Source: Candidatus Frackibacter sp. WG13
GTDB lineage: Bacteria > Bacillota > Halanaerobiia > Halobacteroidales > Acetohalobiaceae
NCBI RefSeq assembly: GCF_900114655.1
Contig: NZ_FOTT01000004.1
Location: 62,001-126,000, forward strand
DNA length: 64,000 bases
Direction of reading: 5' to 3'
Position 1 is the first letter of the stretch, and each line of letters opens with the position of its first letter. The notes under the pieces are model-generated. The model saw nothing but the letters and a program-made list of their open reading frames with translations. It searched no databases and was not told the origin of the DNA. Below, one piece after another: positions 16,993 to 27,450 of the stretch. A program made the position numbers and the translations under genes.

Positions 16993-18252
16993 TTAATCCA
17001 TAAAACCTTGGTAATGACGTTGTAGTAAGTGAGTCTCTATCTGTTTCATCGTCTCTAAAGCTACACCAACTACAATCAGTAGTGCCGTTCCTCCAAATCT
17101 AACTTGAATACCGGTTAAAGGCATTACAAAATTAGGTAGAACAGCAATTGCCGCTAAGAATAATGCTCCGGCTAAAGTAATTCTTGTTAAAATTCTATCT
17201 AAATATTCTGCTGTTGGCTTACCTGGTCTTCTACCTGGAACGAAACCACCATGCTTCTTAATATTATCAGCAACTTCTCGTGGATTAAATGTAATTGCTG
17301 TATAAAAATATGTGAAAAAGATGATGGCTAAAGCATAAATAGTTGTATATAAGACAGATCCAGGACTTAACATATCTGCTAATGTCTGTGCCCAACCGTA
17401 AGGCAGAATCTTAGCAATCGTAGCTGGAAATAATAATACTGATGAAGCAAAGATAACTGGAATTACACCGGCTTGATTAATCTTCATCGGAATATGAGTA
17501 CTTTGACCGCCATATACCTTACGCCCAACCACTCGCTTCGAATACTGCACAGGAATCTTTCGCTGTCCCTGCTGAATATAAATTATCCCTGCCACAATAA
17601 CTACAGCAATTATTAGGAAGAATAATACTTGGAAGACATTAATCGTTCCTACTTGTACTTTACGGATAATACCTAAAGTAGCTGCTGGCATTCGAGACAT
17701 AATTGAAGCAAAAATGATGATTGATATTCCATTACCGATTCCTTTATCCGTAATCTGCTCACCTAACCACATTAAGAAAGCTGTTCCAGCAGTCAAAGTA
17801 ATAACAATTGTAAAGAGGTTAAAAAAGTTAGGATTAGCAATAGCTCCTAAATTTTTAATCCAAAGCGTTATTCCAAAACCCTGAATTAAACCCAAGACTA
17901 CTGTTCCATATCTAGTATACTGAGCAATAATCTTCTGCCCTTCTTGACCTTGTTTAGATAACTCCTCTAACTTAGGAATAACTACAGTCAATAATTGCAT
18001 AATAATTGAGGAAGTAATATAAGGGTTAATACTCATAGCAAAGATTGTAAACCTACTTAATGCTCCACCAGAAAACATATCTAAAAACCCTAATAGACCT
18101 CCACCTTGAAAAATTTCACTTAATTTCGCTGGGTCAACCCCAGGAACTGGAATATGTGCCCCAATTCGATATACAGCAATCATGCCTAAAATAAAGAATA
18201 TCTTTTGACGTAACTCCTTAACCTTTAAAGAGTTACTTAAAGCCGATAACAT
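16993..18252 (-). CDS. secY: Protein translocase subunit SecY
   Basis: A 419-residue, ten-transmembrane channel subunit of the Sec translocon. Typical segments are GAHIPVPGVDP (loop 1), FAMSINPYITSSIIMQL, the cytoplasmic basic KHGGFVPGRRPGKPTAEYLD loop and the C-terminal QRHYQGFMD-like tail. It begins at the rplO stop with a 1-nt overlap. Normal length. Confidence 0.98.
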   Translation of the reverse strand: MLSALSNSLKVKELRQKIFFILGMIAVYRIGAHIPVPGVDPAKLSEIFQGGGLLGFLDMFSGGALSRFTIFAMSINPYITSSIIMQLLTVVIPKLEELSKQGQEGQKIIAQYTRYGTVVLGLIQGFGITLWIKNLGAIANPNFFNLFTIVITLTAGTAFLMWLGEQITDKGIGNGISIIIFASIMSRMPAATLGIIRKVQVGTINVFQVLFFLIIAVVIVAGIIYIQQGQRKIPVQYSKRVVGRKVYGGQSTHIPMKINQAGVIPVIFASSVLLFPATIAKILPYGWAQTLADMLSPGSVLYTTIYALAIIFFTYFYTAITFNPREVADNIKKHGGFVPGRRPGKPTAEYLDRILTRITLAGALFLAAIAVLPNFVMPLTGIQVRFGGTALLIVVGVALETMKQIETHLLQRHYQGFMD

Positions 18253-18695
18253 TATTCAATCACCTCTGCTTTTCCGCCAGCATCTTCAATCTTCTCTACT
18301 GCGGACTTAGTAAAACCATCTGCTTTCACCGTTAATGATACATCTAAGTCACCATCACCAAGAATTTTAACACCGTCTTTTACCTGCTTTACCAATCCAG
18401 CTTCAGCTAATAATTCAGGAGTAACTTCCGTTCCTTCATCAAACTTATTTAAACTCTTAACATTAACCTCTGCATACTCTTTCTTAAACTTATTCGTAAA
18501 TCCTCGTTTAGGAAAACGTCTAAATAAAGGAGTTTGACCACCTTCGAACCCTGGTCTTACGCCACCACCGCTACGAGCATTTTGTCCTTTGTGACCTCGT
18601 CCAGAAGTTTTGCCATGACCAGAACCTATACCACGTCCTACTCGCTTACGTTTCTTTTTTGCTCCTTCAGCTGGCTGCAAATCATGAAGTTTCAT
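18252..18695 (-). CDS. rplO: Ribosomal protein L15
   Basis: A 147-residue protein with the family start [11 protein letters not shown] and the glycine/basic [19 protein letters not shown] tail that enters the 50S core. The ATG at 18695 has AGGAGG 8 nt upstream; the in-frame GTG three codons before lies in the ribosome-binding site. L30 (rpmD), normally just upstream, is absent: only 59 nt separate rpsE and this start. Confidence 0.98.
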   Translation of the reverse strand: MKLHDLQPAEGAKKKRKRVGRGIGSGHGKTSGRGHKGQNARSGGGVRPGFEGGQTPLFRRFPKRGFTNKFKKEYAEVNVKSLNKFDEGTEVTPELLAEAGLVKQVKDGVKILGDGDLDVSLTVKADGFTKSAVEKIEDAGGKAEVIE

Positions 18696-18754
18696 CAACT
18701 TCACCTCCTTTGATTTTTTAAATATTCTTATTAATATTTATGATAACTAAGAAT

Positions 18755-19258
18755 CTATCCTAATAGTTCTTCCACAGTTTTACCTCTTAATTTAGCAACT
18801 TCTTCAACGTCTTTTAGCTCTTTTAAACCTTGCATAGTAGCATTAACCATATTTAATGGATTATCACTACCTAAAGATTTAGTTAAAATGTCTTTAATTC
18901 CCGCTAACTCTAATACCGCACGTACAGGACCACCAGCAATTACTCCAGTACCTTCAGAAGCTGGCTTTAATAGTACTCTTCCCGCACAGAACACTCCAGT
19001 AACTTCATGAGGAATAGTTGTATCCTTTAAAGGTATTTTAATTAGCTCTTTCTTAGCAGCATCTATCCCTTTACGAATAGAAGCAGGTACTTCGTTAGCT
19101 TTACCGATTCCAGCTCCAACATGGCCATTCCCGTCACCTACAACTACTAAAGAACTAAAACTAAAACGTCTACCACCTTTAACAACCTTAGAAACACGGT
19201 TAATATTAACAACTCTTTCATCTAGTTCTAACTCATTTGGATCAATGTTGTTATTCAC
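18755..19258 (-). CDS. rpsE: Ribosomal protein S5
   Basis: A 167-residue protein with the N-terminal double-stranded RNA-binding-like domain ([20 protein letters not shown] region) and C-terminal S5 domain ([30 protein letters not shown]). It is important for decoding accuracy. Usual length and position after rplR. Confidence 0.98.
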   Translation of the reverse strand: MNNNIDPNELELDERVVNINRVSKVVKGGRRFSFSSLVVVGDGNGHVGAGIGKANEVPASIRKGIDAAKKELIKIPLKDTTIPHEVTGVFCAGRVLLKPASEGTGVIAGGPVRAVLELAGIKDILTKSLGSDNPLNMVNATMQGLKELKDVEEVAKLRGKTVEELLG

Positions 19259-19276
19259 TATTTTCCCTCCTTCTCT

Positions 19277-19627
19277 TTAAAATTCTAAACCATTCTCTCT
19301 AGCTGCTTCTGCTAAAGCTTTAATTCTACCGTGATATTTATCCCCACCACGATCGAAAACAACCTTCTCTATACCTTTATCAATTGCTCGTTTAGCAACT
19401 AATTTTCCTACTTCTTGCGCTGCATCTACATTGCCACCGTTATCAATTTTATCTTTAATTTCAGCATCAAGAGTAGAAGCGGCAACTAATGTCTCACTAG
19501 TTAAATCATCAATAACTTGCGCATAAATATGCTTTAAGCTACGATAAACATTTAAGCGTGGTCGATCTGGAGTTCCACTAATCTTATTTCGAATTCTTTG
19601 ATGACGCTTCTTTCTTGCTTTACTCAT
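19277..19627 (-). CDS. rplR: Ribosomal protein L18
   Basis: A 116-residue 5S rRNA-binding protein. It has a basic N-terminus, [18 protein letters not shown] and the C-terminal [26 protein letters not shown] signature. The ATG at 19627 is preferred (AAGGAG 10 nt upstream) over the adjacent GTG. Confidence 0.97.
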   Translation of the reverse strand: MSKARKKRHQRIRNKISGTPDRPRLNVYRSLKHIYAQVIDDLTSETLVAASTLDAEIKDKIDNGGNVDAAQEVGKLVAKRAIDKGIEKVVFDRGGDKYHGRIKALAEAARENGLEF

Positions 19628-19674
19628 CACAAAGTCACTCCTTCCTCTAACTATAGTCCATAGCCTTAATGCTA

Positions 19675-20208
19675 TTAACCAGTCTTACCTTCTTTTCGTC
19701 TAATATATTCATCAACGTATTTAATTCCTTTACCATTATACGGTTCTGGTTCACGAACAGATCTAATATTAGCAGCAACCTCTCCTACTTTCTGTTTATC
19801 TGTACCACTAACTATAATCTTATCGTTACCTTCTACATCTAATTCAATACCTTCACCAGGTTCAATTACTACTGGATGTGAGTAACCTACCTGTAGTTCT
19901 AGGTTATTACCTTGTTTTTTTGCTCTATATCCAACACCATTTAATTCTAATTCCTTCTTAAACCCTTTAGTTACACCTTCAATCATATTAATAATTAAAC
20001 TCCTGCTTAAACCGTGAGTAGCTTTATCATCACGAGAATCTGTAGATCTAGTAATCACAAGAGTATTATCTTCAATTTTAATATCTAAACGGTCATTAAC
20101 CTTATGAGATAATTCTCCTTTAGGACCTTTAACCTTTACTACGCTATCTTTAACTGTAACTTCTACCTTTTCAGGAATTTCAACTGGTAAATGTCCAACT
20201 CGAGACAT
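19675..20208 (-). CDS. rplF: Ribosomal protein L6
   Basis: A 177-residue protein made of two L6 domains. The start ([17 protein letters not shown]) and the C-terminal [19 protein letters not shown] motif are diagnostic. It binds 23S rRNA near the sarcin-ricin loop. Normal spc-operon position. Confidence 0.98.
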   Translation of the reverse strand: MSRVGHLPVEIPEKVEVTVKDSVVKVKGPKGELSHKVNDRLDIKIEDNTLVITRSTDSRDDKATHGLSRSLIINMIEGVTKGFKKELELNGVGYRAKKQGNNLELQVGYSHPVVIEPGEGIELDVEGNDKIIVSGTDKQKVGEVAANIRSVREPEPYNGKGIKYVDEYIRRKEGKTG

Positions 20209-20236
20209 TATATAACACCTCCTATTCTAATTCAAA

Positions 20237-20632
20237 CTACCATACATAACAAACAACTTCGCCACCGATTCCTTTTTCACGAGCTACTTTATCAGTTACT
20301 ACTCCTTGTGAAGTTGAAATAATAGCAACACCTAAACCACCTAATACCTTTGGAACTTCATCTTTAGAAGCATATACTCTCAATCCTGGCTTGCTAATTC
20401 GCTTTAAACCAGTAATAACTTTTTCACCATTACTATACTTCAAGTATAACCTCAATTTTCCTTGCGCATTATCGTCAATACGCTTATACTCTTTAATAAA
20501 CCCCTCATCTTGTAAAATTCGTGCTATCTCTTCTTTAATGTTAGATGCTGGGATATCAACTTTATCCTTATTAGCTAAATTTGCATTTCTAGTACGAGTT
20601 AACATATCTGCAACCGGATCAGTCATAGACAT
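20237..20632 (-). CDS. rpsH: Ribosomal protein S8
   Basis: A 131-residue 16S-binding protein. The start [17 protein letters not shown] and the end [11 protein letters not shown] are typical. The ATG at 20632 has AAAGGAGG 9 nt upstream; the TTG three codons earlier overlaps that site and was rejected. Confidence 0.98.
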   Translation of the reverse strand: MSMTDPVADMLTRTRNANLANKDKVDIPASNIKEEIARILQDEGFIKEYKRIDDNAQGKLRLYLKYSNGEKVITGLKRISKPGLRVYASKDEVPKVLGGLGVAIISTSQGVVTDKVAREKGIGGEVVCYVW

Positions 20633-20665
20633 AAAAACCAACCTCCTTTCTTAATTTCACATCAA

Positions 20666-20851
20666 TTACCAACTAGACTTCTTAACTCCTGGCAAAACGC
20701 CCTCATGAGCTAATTCTCTGAAACAGATTCGGCATAATTCAAACTTACGAAGAACTCCCCGAGGTCGACCACATCGACGACATCTAATAACTCCACGAGT
20801 AGAATGGTCTTTTTCTTTTTTAGCTTTCTCTATTTTAGATTTTCGAGCCAC
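20666..20851 (-). CDS. rpsZ: Ribosomal protein S14, type Z (zinc-binding)
   Basis: A 61-residue short S14. The CRRC...CRIC pair forms the zinc site and [11 protein letters not shown] ends the protein. The zinc-containing form is usual in the spc operon of Firmicutes. Confidence 0.98.
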   Translation of the reverse strand: MARKSKIEKAKKEKDHSTRGVIRCRRCGRPRGVLRKFELCRICFRELAHEGVLPGVKKSSW

Positions 20852-20886
20852 ATTTTTCCCTCCTTTAAACTCTAAAGTTATTAAGC

Positions 20887-21426
20887 TTATCTCTTAAACG
20901 GCATACCCATTAATGCTAATAACTCTTTAGCCTCTTCATCAGTTTCAGCATCAGTCACAATTGTAATATCCATTCCTCGTGTTTTATCTACTTCATCTAC
21001 ATCAATCTCTGGAAAGACTATCTGGTTATCAAGACCTAAAGAATAGTTTCCTCTTCCATCAAACGATCTAGTGGAAAGTCCTCTAAAATCACGAACTCTA
21101 GGTAAAGCAACATTAATCAACTTGTATAAGAACTCATACATCTGACCTCCACGTAATGTAACTTTACAACCAACCGGCATTCCTTTTCTGATTTTAAAGT
21201 TAGCAATAGATTTCTTTGCTCGCGTCACTACTGGTTCCTGTCCAGTAATAACTCTTAATTCTTCTACCGCATTATCTAATAACTTAGCATCTTCAGCAGC
21301 TTCACCGATTCCCATATTAAGAATAACTTTCTTTACTTTTGGAACTTGCATTACATTATCATAATCGAATTTCTCCATTAATGCTTCAACAATATCTTCT
21401 TGAAATTTTTCCTTTAATATTGCCAT
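20887..21426 (-). CDS. rplE: Ribosomal protein L5
   Basis: A 179-residue 5S rRNA-binding protein. Motifs seen are [11 protein letters not shown]-like [34 protein letters not shown] and [17 protein letters not shown]. The ATG at 21426 has GGAGG 9 nt upstream. A frame open 15 codons further upstream would run into the intergenic ribosome-binding site and does not look like L5. Confidence 0.98.
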   Translation of the reverse strand: MAILKEKFQEDIVEALMEKFDYDNVMQVPKVKKVILNMGIGEAAEDAKLLDNAVEELRVITGQEPVVTRAKKSIANFKIRKGMPVGCKVTLRGGQMYEFLYKLINVALPRVRDFRGLSTRSFDGRGNYSLGLDNQIVFPEIDVDEVDKTRGMDITIVTDAETDEEAKELLALMGMPFKR

Positions 21427-21482
21427 TAGCTTAGCCCTCCTTCCATAACAAACCGATAATTTAATAATCAACGATCAATCTA

Positions 21483-21809
21483 TTAATCTACAAACTCGCC
21501 ACACTTTTTACAAGTTCGAACTTTTTCACCAGAATCTAATTTTTCTTTTCCAGTTCTAGTAGGCTGATCACAATGTTTACAAATCAACTTAACATTAGAA
21601 ACAGCAATTGGTGCTTCACGCTCTACAATTCCACCTTGTGGCATATCCTGAGTAGGTCGTTGATGCTTCTTTCTGATATTAATTCCTTCTACGATCACTC
21701 TATTTTCACGAGGCAAAGCTCTTAATACTTCACCACTTTTACCTTTATCATTACCAGCGATAACTTTTACTTTATCGCCTTGCTTAATACTTAGCTTAGG
21801 AATAGTCAA
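21483..21809 (-). CDS. rplX: Ribosomal protein L24
   Basis: A 108-residue KOW-domain assembly initiator (GDKVKVIAGNDKGKSGEVL). The C-terminal half has CKHC and CKKC, a zinc-binding ribbon found in many Firmicute L24 proteins. The start codon is TTG (21809), with GGGAGG 8 nt upstream; no ATG fits. Confidence 0.96.
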   Translation of the reverse strand: MTIPKLSIKQGDKVKVIAGNDKGKSGEVLRALPRENRVIVEGINIRKKHQRPTQDMPQGGIVEREAPIAVSNVKLICKHCDQPTRTGKEKLDSGEKVRTCKKCGEFVD

Positions 21810-21862
21810 TCGAACTACCTCCCTTCAACTCTTAGAAAATTAACCATTCTCTTAATAATAAT

Positions 21863-22231
21863 TTATAATACCTCTGGCGCTAATGAAATAATTCGGGTAA
21901 ACCTTTTATCTCTTAATTCTCGTGCTATTGGTCCAAAAACTCTTGTTCCGCGAGGATTACTATTCTTATCCACAATCACCGCTGAATTTTCATCAAAACT
22001 AATATATGATCCATCTGAACGTCTGTACTCTTTCTGAGTTCTAACAATTACTGCTTTTACTACTTCACCTTTTTTAACCATTCCATCAGGAATTGCTTCT
22101 TTAACTGTAGCAATAATTGTGTCACCAATAGTGGCATACTTTTTCTTGGAACCGCCTAATACTTTAATACACAATAACTTTCGAGCTCCAGAGTTATCAG
22201 CTACATTTAATTTAGATTCTACTTGAATCAT
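21863..22231 (-). CDS. rplN: Ribosomal protein L14
   Basis: A 122-residue protein at the subunit interface. The start ([19 protein letters not shown]) and [29 protein letters not shown] end match the family exactly in layout. Confidence 0.98.
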   Translation of the reverse strand: MIQVESKLNVADNSGARKLLCIKVLGGSKKKYATIGDTIIATVKEAIPDGMVKKGEVVKAVIVRTQKEYRRSDGSYISFDENSAVIVDKNSNPRGTRVFGPIARELRDKRFTRIISLAPEVL

Positions 22232-22269
22232 TACTAATAACCTCCTTTCCTAAACCTCCATCGAACTAT

Positions 22270-22521
22270 CTATTTAGCTTTACGAAGAATTTCATCTACT
22301 ATCCATCTCTTTTGCTTACTAATAGGACGTGTCTCTTTAATCTTTACTTTATCTCCAACTTTACACTCATTCTTTTCATCATGAGCCTTAAAGCGAGAAG
22401 TACGATTAATAACTCGTTTATATAATGGGTGTTGCGTCTTACGTTCAACTGCAACTACAACCGTCTTATCCATCTTATCACTAACAACGGTTCCTGTTCT
22501 AACCTTTTTCTTCTCAGACAT
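22270..22521 (-). CDS. rpsQ: Ribosomal protein S17
   Basis: An 83-residue OB-fold 16S-binding protein with [18 protein letters not shown] and [14 protein letters not shown]. Normal position between L29 and L14. Confidence 0.98.
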   Translation of the reverse strand: MSEKKKVRTGTVVSDKMDKTVVVAVERKTQHPLYKRVINRTSRFKAHDEKNECKVGDKVKIKETRPISKQKRWIVDEILRKAK

Positions 22522-22580
22522 TAGGTAACCTCCTTTATCAAATAAATATTAGCTAATTTTAAGTCAGCCCAAATCAAGTA

Positions 22581-22781
22581 TTAATGACTGATTCCTAATT
22601 TACGTTCGTGTAAGATTGTCTTAACTCGAGCAATAGCCTTCTTAACTTCACGAATTCTCGTCGGATTATCTAATTGAGCAGTCGCTTTTTGAAACCTTAA
22701 ATTAAATAATTCCTCTTTCAGTTCATCTAACTTATATCCTAATTCTTCGGAAGTTAATTCTCGTAACTCATTAGCTTTCAT
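22581..22781 (-). CDS. rpmC: Ribosomal protein L29
   Basis: A 66-residue two-helix protein near the tunnel exit, beginning [14 protein letters not shown]. The start at 22781 overlaps the rplP end by 11 nt and has only a weak ribosome-binding site, suggesting coupling to L16 translation. An ATG four codons upstream (22793) has AAGGA close by, but L29 proteins rarely have such an extension. Confidence 0.95.
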   Translation of the reverse strand: MKANELRELTSEELGYKLDELKEELFNLRFQKATAQLDNPTRIREVKKAIARVKTILHERKLGISH

Positions 22782-23205
22782 CGCTGTCACCATCCATTCC
22801 TTCTCGTTTTACAAATTTAGTCTTAATCGGCAACTTATGAGCTGCTAAACGCATTGCTTCTCTAGCCACCTCTTCATTAATACCAGCGATTTCGAACATG
22901 ACTCGACCAGGTTTTACTACAGCAACCCAATGTTCTGGAGCACCTTTCCCAGAACCCATTCTTGTTTCAGCTGGCTTTGCTGTTACTGGCTTATCAGGGA
23001 AGATATTAACCCAAATCTTACCGCCCCTTTTGATATAACGAGTCATAGCGATTCGAGCAGCTTCTATCTGTCGATTAGTGATCCAAGCTGGTTCTAAAGC
23101 TTGTAATCCAAATTCTCCAAAGTTAACTGTATTTCCACGATGTGCTTTACCTTTTAATCTTCCGCGATGCTGCTTTCTATGTTTAACCCGCTTTGGTAAT
23201 AACAT
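22771..23205 (-). CDS. rplP: Ribosomal protein L16
   Basis: A 144-residue protein with the [19 protein letters not shown] start, [19 protein letters not shown] and a family C-terminus. It helps form the A-site tRNA pocket. A short acidic tail (GMDGDSDES) follows the usual end. Confidence 0.98.
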   Translation of the reverse strand: MLLPKRVKHRKQHRGRLKGKAHRGNTVNFGEFGLQALEPAWITNRQIEAARIAMTRYIKRGGKIWVNIFPDKPVTAKPAETRMGSGKGAPEHWVAVVKPGRVMFEIAGINEEVAREAMRLAAHKLPIKTKFVKREGMDGDSDES

Positions 23206-23235
23206 ATTGTTTGCCTCCTTTCTAACCGATAATCT

Positions 23236-23883
23236 TTATTCGTCATCAACTTCCGGTAAAATTTCTCCTTTGTTAATCCAAACTTTAACTCCGATCTTAC
23301 CATAAGTCGTGTAGGCTTCTGCAAAGCCGTAATCAATATCAGCTCTTAAAGTATGAAGTGGTACATTACCTTCATGGTAACCTTCAGTACGAGCCATTTC
23401 AGCACCGCCTAAACGACCACCACATTCAATCTTAAATCCTTCTACACCACTCTGTCTTAGAGCACGATTCATTGCTTGCCTCATAGCTCTTCGGAAAGAG
23501 ACTCTTCCTTCTAACTGTCCTGCTACGCTTTCAGCAACTAATTGTGCATTCTTCTCTGGATTCTTAACTTCAACAACATTAATCTGGACTTTCTTACCAG
23601 TCATCTCCTGTAACCCTTTACGTAAGGCATCAACTTCTGATCCACCTTTTCCAATTACCATTCCTGGTCGAGCTGTATGAATATCAACCTTAATCCGATC
23701 AGCAGCACGCTCAATAACCATTCGGGAGATTCCTGAATTATACATCTTTTCTTTAATATGATTTCGAATATCTAAGTCTTCATGCAAAAAATCAGCATAG
23801 TCATCTTTATCAGCATACCATTTGGCATCCCAATCTTTAATAACCCCAACTCTTAAACCGTGTGGATTAATTTTCTGTCCCAC
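23236..23883 (-). CDS. rpsC: Ribosomal protein S3
   Basis: A 215-residue protein with an N-terminal KH domain ([18 protein letters not shown], about 75-92) and a C-terminal S3 domain ([22 protein letters not shown]-type region). It binds mRNA at the entry channel. Normal length. Confidence 0.98.
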   Translation of the reverse strand: MGQKINPHGLRVGVIKDWDAKWYADKDDYADFLHEDLDIRNHIKEKMYNSGISRMVIERAADRIKVDIHTARPGMVIGKGGSEVDALRKGLQEMTGKKVQINVVEVKNPEKNAQLVAESVAGQLEGRVSFRRAMRQAMNRALRQSGVEGFKIECGGRLGGAEMARTEGYHEGNVPLHTLRADIDYGFAEAYTTYGKIGVKVWINKGEILPEVDDE

Positions 23884-23886
23884 TAA

Positions 23887-24228
23887 TTATCCCTCCTTCT
23901 TTTCCTTAACTTTAACAGTAATATGACTCGTTCTTTTATTAATAGGACTTGCTTGACCCATAGCCCGTGGTTTATATCTCTTCATTGTTGGTCCTTCGTC
24001 AACATAAGCTTCCGATATATATAATTCATCTGCAATCATATCGTGATTATTCTCCGCATTAGCTACAGCAGATGTAAGCACTTTTTCAATAATCTTAGAT
24101 GCTTTTTTAGGAGTATGCCGAAGAATTCCAATTGCTTCAGCAACTTCTTTGCCTCTAATTAAATCGATTACCTGTCTAGCTTTTCGCGAAGAAATGCGAA
24201 CTTGTTTAGCGATAGCTTTTGCCTCCAT
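23887..24228 (-). CDS. rplV: Ribosomal protein L22
   Basis: A 113-residue exit-tunnel protein with [18 protein letters not shown] and the beta-hairpin region [20 protein letters not shown]. Only 3 nt separate it from rpsC. Wild-type-looking macrolide-loop sequence. Confidence 0.98.
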   Translation of the reverse strand: MEAKAIAKQVRISSRKARQVIDLIRGKEVAEAIGILRHTPKKASKIIEKVLTSAVANAENNHDMIADELYISEAYVDEGPTMKRYKPRAMGQASPINKRTSHITVKVKEKKEG

Positions 24229-24241
24229 CGTTTAACCCCCT

Positions 24242-24526
24242 TTACTTAAGTGCTGTCGATCTCTCTGTACGAGAACCGTGCTGTCTAAATAATCTAGTAG
24301 GCGCAAATTCACCTAATTTATGCCCTACCATCTCTTCTGTAATATAAATTGGAACATGCTTCCGTCCATCATAAACCGCTATCGTATGACCAACCATCTG
24401 CGGAAAGACAGTAGAACTTCTTGACCAAGTTTTAATAACTCTTTTCTCTCCAGACTCATTCATCTCTTCGATCTTAGCTAACAATTTCTCTTCAACGAAT
24501 GGCCCCTTTTTCACTGAACGACCCAA
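24242..24526 (-). CDS. rpsS: Ribosomal protein S19
   Basis: A 94-residue head protein with [36 protein letters not shown] and [11 protein letters not shown]. Standard length and position after rplB. Confidence 0.98.
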   Translation of the reverse strand: MGRSVKKGPFVEEKLLAKIEEMNESGEKRVIKTWSRSSTVFPQMVGHTIAVYDGRKHVPIYITEEMVGHKLGEFAPTRLFRQHGSRTERSTALK

Positions 24527-24553
24527 ATTAGTTACCTCCTCTCAATATCCACT

Positions 24554-25390
24554 TTAGTCTTTCTTTTTGTCATTACGACGACGAATAATTAACTTATCAG
24601 ACTTCTTAGGTTTTCGCGTCTTCTTACCGATTGTTGACTGTCCCCAAGGTGTAACTGGATGTCTACCAGCTGCTTTTCGACCTTCTCCACCACCATGTGG
24701 ATGGTCATGAGGGTTCATAGCTACACCTCTTACACTTGGTCTTCGACCTAACCAACGACTACGTCCGGCTTTACCGATAGTAATATTCTCATGTTCAATA
24801 TTACCTACTTGACCGATAGTAGCTTTGCATTCTGCTTGCACTAGTCTAACCTCTCCTGAAGGCAACTTAATATGAGCATACTTTCCTTCTTTAGCCATTA
24901 ACTGTGCTTGTGCTCCAGCAGAACGAACTAACTGTGCACCTTTCCCTGGCTTCAATTCAACATTATGAATGATAGTACCTACAGGAATATCTTTTAATTT
25001 CAATGCATTCCCTGGTTTAATATCAGCTTCTTCTCCTGAACGAACTGTATCTCCAACTTCAATCCCTTTAGGAGATAAAATATACCTCTTCTCCCCATCA
25101 GCATAATGTAACAATGCAATCCGTGCAGAACGATTTGGATCATATTCAATAGTAGCTACCTTAGCCGGTACTCCATCTTTGTCTCGCTTAAAATCAATAA
25201 TCCTATACTTTCTTTTATGTCCTCCACCCCGATGTCTCACTGTAATACGACCATTAGCATTACGACCACCAGACTTTTTAAGTGGAGCTAATAATGATTT
25301 TTCTGGCTTATCAGTCGTAATTTCTTCAAAAGACTCTACAGTCATATATCGTTTAGCCGGTGATGTCGGCTTAAATTTTTTAATCGACAT
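24554..25390 (-). CDS. rplB: Ribosomal protein L2
   Basis: A 278-residue protein near the peptidyl transferase centre. It has [41 protein letters not shown]-type region and [13 protein letters not shown] with the conserved histidine. The ATG at 25390 has AAAGGAGG 9 nt upstream; the TTG three codons before was rejected. Confidence 0.98.
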   Translation of the reverse strand: MSIKKFKPTSPAKRYMTVESFEEITTDKPEKSLLAPLKKSGGRNANGRITVRHRGGGHKRKYRIIDFKRDKDGVPAKVATIEYDPNRSARIALLHYADGEKRYILSPKGIEVGDTVRSGEEADIKPGNALKLKDIPVGTIIHNVELKPGKGAQLVRSAGAQAQLMAKEGKYAHIKLPSGEVRLVQAECKATIGQVGNIEHENITIGKAGRSRWLGRRPSVRGVAMNPHDHPHGGGEGRKAAGRHPVTPWGQSTIGKKTRKPKKSDKLIIRRRNDKKKD

Positions 25391-25416
25391 AGTAGTCAAC
25401 CTCCTTTTCTCCTTGA

Positions 25417-25707
25417 TTACATTCCTTCAAATATCTCTATTCGGTCTCCCTCAGCTAACTTAACTCGTGCTTTCTTCCAGTCAGCTCTTCTACCTTCATG
25501 AACACCCATTCTTCGTTTCTTACCAGACATGCGATTAGTAGTTACTTTCTCTACTTTTACATCAAAGATTTCTTCAATCGCCTTCTTAATTTCTGGTTTA
25601 TTGGCATCTAGGACAACTTTAAATGTGTACCAGTTCTTTGTCTCAATATCAAACATAGCCTTTTCAGATATATGTGGCTGGATAATAATATCCCGTGGCT
25701 TTCTCAT
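25417..25707 (-). CDS. rplW: Ribosomal protein L23
   Basis: A 96-residue tunnel-exit protein and docking site for trigger factor and SRP. Seen are [11 protein letters not shown] and [19 protein letters not shown]. Its ATG overlaps the rplD stop by 1 nt. Confidence 0.97.
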   Translation of the reverse strand: MRKPRDIIIQPHISEKAMFDIETKNWYTFKVVLDANKPEIKKAIEEIFDVKVEKVTTNRMSGKKRRMGVHEGRRADWKKARVKLAEGDRIEIFEGM

Positions 25708-26333
25708 TAGTCCAGCACCTCCTCTACTTTCTCAATAGCATCTTTAGTAGCAATCAATTTATTACAATTTAAAATGTCATATACATTGAGAGCCGATGCA
25801 ATTAAAACATTTACTCCTGGGATGTTTCTTGCAGATTTATATAAATTTGCATCTTTTTCAGATGTTACGATTAAAACTTTCTGGTCACTACTATTTAATG
25901 CCTCTAAGACCTTAACCATCTCTTTAGTCTTTGGTTGAGCAAAATCTAATTTGTCTACAACGATTAATTCATCTTCGTTTACTTTAGCTGTTAAAGCTGA
26001 CTTTACAGCTAATTTCTTTACCTTCTTAGGTAGTTTCTTGCTATAATCTCTTGGCTGAGGACCAAAAGTCGTTCCACCGCCTACCCAAATTGGAGAACGA
26101 ATACTTCCATGACGTGCACGACCTGTTCCTTTCTGTCGCCAAGGCTTACGACCTCCGCCACTAACTTTACCTCGCGTCTTAGTAGCAGCAGTTCCGCTAC
26201 GCTTAGCAGCTAACTGTGCAGTTACTGCCTCATGAACGACATGCTCATTAATCTCTACATCAAATATATTTTGATTAAGTTCAATTTCGCCTACTTGGCT
26301 ACCTTCTCTATTATATAATGCTAATTCAGGCAT
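25707..26333 (-). CDS. rplD: Ribosomal protein L4
   Basis: A 208-residue protein whose loop ([20 protein letters not shown]) reaches the exit tunnel. In proteobacteria L4 autoregulates the S10 operon; no such leader is evident here. Normal length. Confidence 0.98.
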   Translation of the reverse strand: MPELALYNREGSQVGEIELNQNIFDVEINEHVVHEAVTAQLAAKRSGTAATKTRGKVSGGGRKPWRQKGTGRARHGSIRSPIWVGGGTTFGPQPRDYSKKLPKKVKKLAVKSALTAKVNEDELIVVDKLDFAQPKTKEMVKVLEALNSSDQKVLIVTSEKDANLYKSARNIPGVNVLIASALNVYDILNCNKLIATKDAIEKVEEVLD

Positions 26334-26357
26334 TCTTTATCCTCCTTTCGTACCAAC

Positions 26358-26990
26358 TTATCCTTTAACAGAATCTTTAATTAGTAATAATCCTTTTTTC
26401 GGACCAGGAACAGCACCTTTTACTGCTAAGATATTCTTTTCTGGATCTACTTTAACTACTTCCAGATTTTGAATAGTTACTTTCTCTCTACCCATGTGGC
26501 CTGGCATCTTCTGACCCTTGAATACTCGTGCTGGGTCTGACCCGGCTCCAATAGCTCCTGGTAATCTATAGTTTCTAGAACCATGAGTCTTAGGTCCTGT
26601 GTTAAAGTTCCAACGCTTAACTGTACCTGCAAACCCTTTACCTTTAGATGTTCCTGTAACATCTACTCGATCTCCTGTTGCAAAGATATCAGCTTTAATC
26701 ATCTCTCCCACTTGATATTGCTCATCATCTTCGTCAACCCTAATCTCTTTAATATATTTTTTGGGTTCAATACCATATTTATCAAAATGACCTTTTAATG
26801 GCTTATTAACTCTATGCTCTTTAACTTCACCAAATCCAAGCTGCACACCGTTATAGCCATCTACTTCTTCAGTCTTCTTTTGAACTACAGAACATGGTCC
26901 TGCTTCAATAATTGTTACTGGCATAACTTCTCCTTCATCATTAAAGATCTGTGTCATACCAACTTTCTTTCCTAAAATTCCTTTTCTCAT
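26358..26990 (-). CDS. rplC: Ribosomal protein L3
   Basis: A 210-residue protein with [31 protein letters not shown] and [18 protein letters not shown]. It acts in early 50S assembly near the peptidyl transferase centre. AAGGAGG precedes the ATG. Confidence 0.98.
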   Translation of the reverse strand: MRKGILGKKVGMTQIFNDEGEVMPVTIIEAGPCSVVQKKTEEVDGYNGVQLGFGEVKEHRVNKPLKGHFDKYGIEPKKYIKEIRVDEDDEQYQVGEMIKADIFATGDRVDVTGTSKGKGFAGTVKRWNFNTGPKTHGSRNYRLPGAIGAGSDPARVFKGQKMPGHMGREKVTIQNLEVVKVDPEKNILAVKGAVPGPKKGLLLIKDSVKG

Positions 26991-27048
26991 CTTTCTTGCA
27001 CCTCCTCAAATCCAATAACTAATATTCGATTTTAACTACACATTATTT

Positions 27049-27366
27049 TTATAATTTGATTTCGATATCTACACCTGCAGGTAAATCTAAACGCATTAAA
27101 GAATCAACTGTCTTAGATGTTGGTTCTAAAATATCAATTAATCTTTTATGAGTTCGCATTTCAAACTGCTCTCGCGACTTCTTATGGACATGAGGTGAAC
27201 GCAAAACAGTAAACACCTCTTTTTTAGTCGGTAATGGAACTGGACCGGAAACTTGTGCTCCTGTCCTCTTTGCAGTTTCAACAATCTTTGTTGCTGATTT
27301 ATCTAAAAGCTGATGCTCATATGCTTTCAAACGAATTCTAATCTTCTCTTTAGCTTTATTCGCCAT
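27049..27366 (-). CDS. rpsJ: Ribosomal protein S10
   Basis: A 105-residue protein, first gene of the S10 operon, also the NusE antitermination partner of NusB/Nus[21 protein letters not shown] and [21 protein letters not shown]-type regions are present. A hairpin terminator lies between tuf and this gene, so expression depends on read-through or on a weak promoter in the 33-nt space after it. Confidence 0.98.
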   Translation of the reverse strand: MANKAKEKIRIRLKAYEHQLLDKSATKIVETAKRTGAQVSGPVPLPTKKEVFTVLRSPHVHKKSREQFEMRTHKRLIDILEPTSKTVDSLMRLDLPAGVDIEIKL

Positions 27367-27399
27367 CTTTACACCTCCATTACAGAAAATATTACACAG

Positions 27400-27442
27400 A
27401 AAAAAGAAGAGGAGAGAAGTAAAAATCTCCTCATTCTTTTTT
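27400..27442 (-). terminator. Intrinsic terminator between tuf (copy 1) and rpsJ
   Basis: On the minus strand about 16 paired bases (AAAAAAGAATGAGGAGA and TCTCCTCTTCTTTTTT) with a short loop end in a long U-run. It separates the str operon from the S10 operon; the arms are AT-rich at the base so it works on either strand. Confidence 0.8.
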
Positions 27443-27450
27443 ACTCCAAT

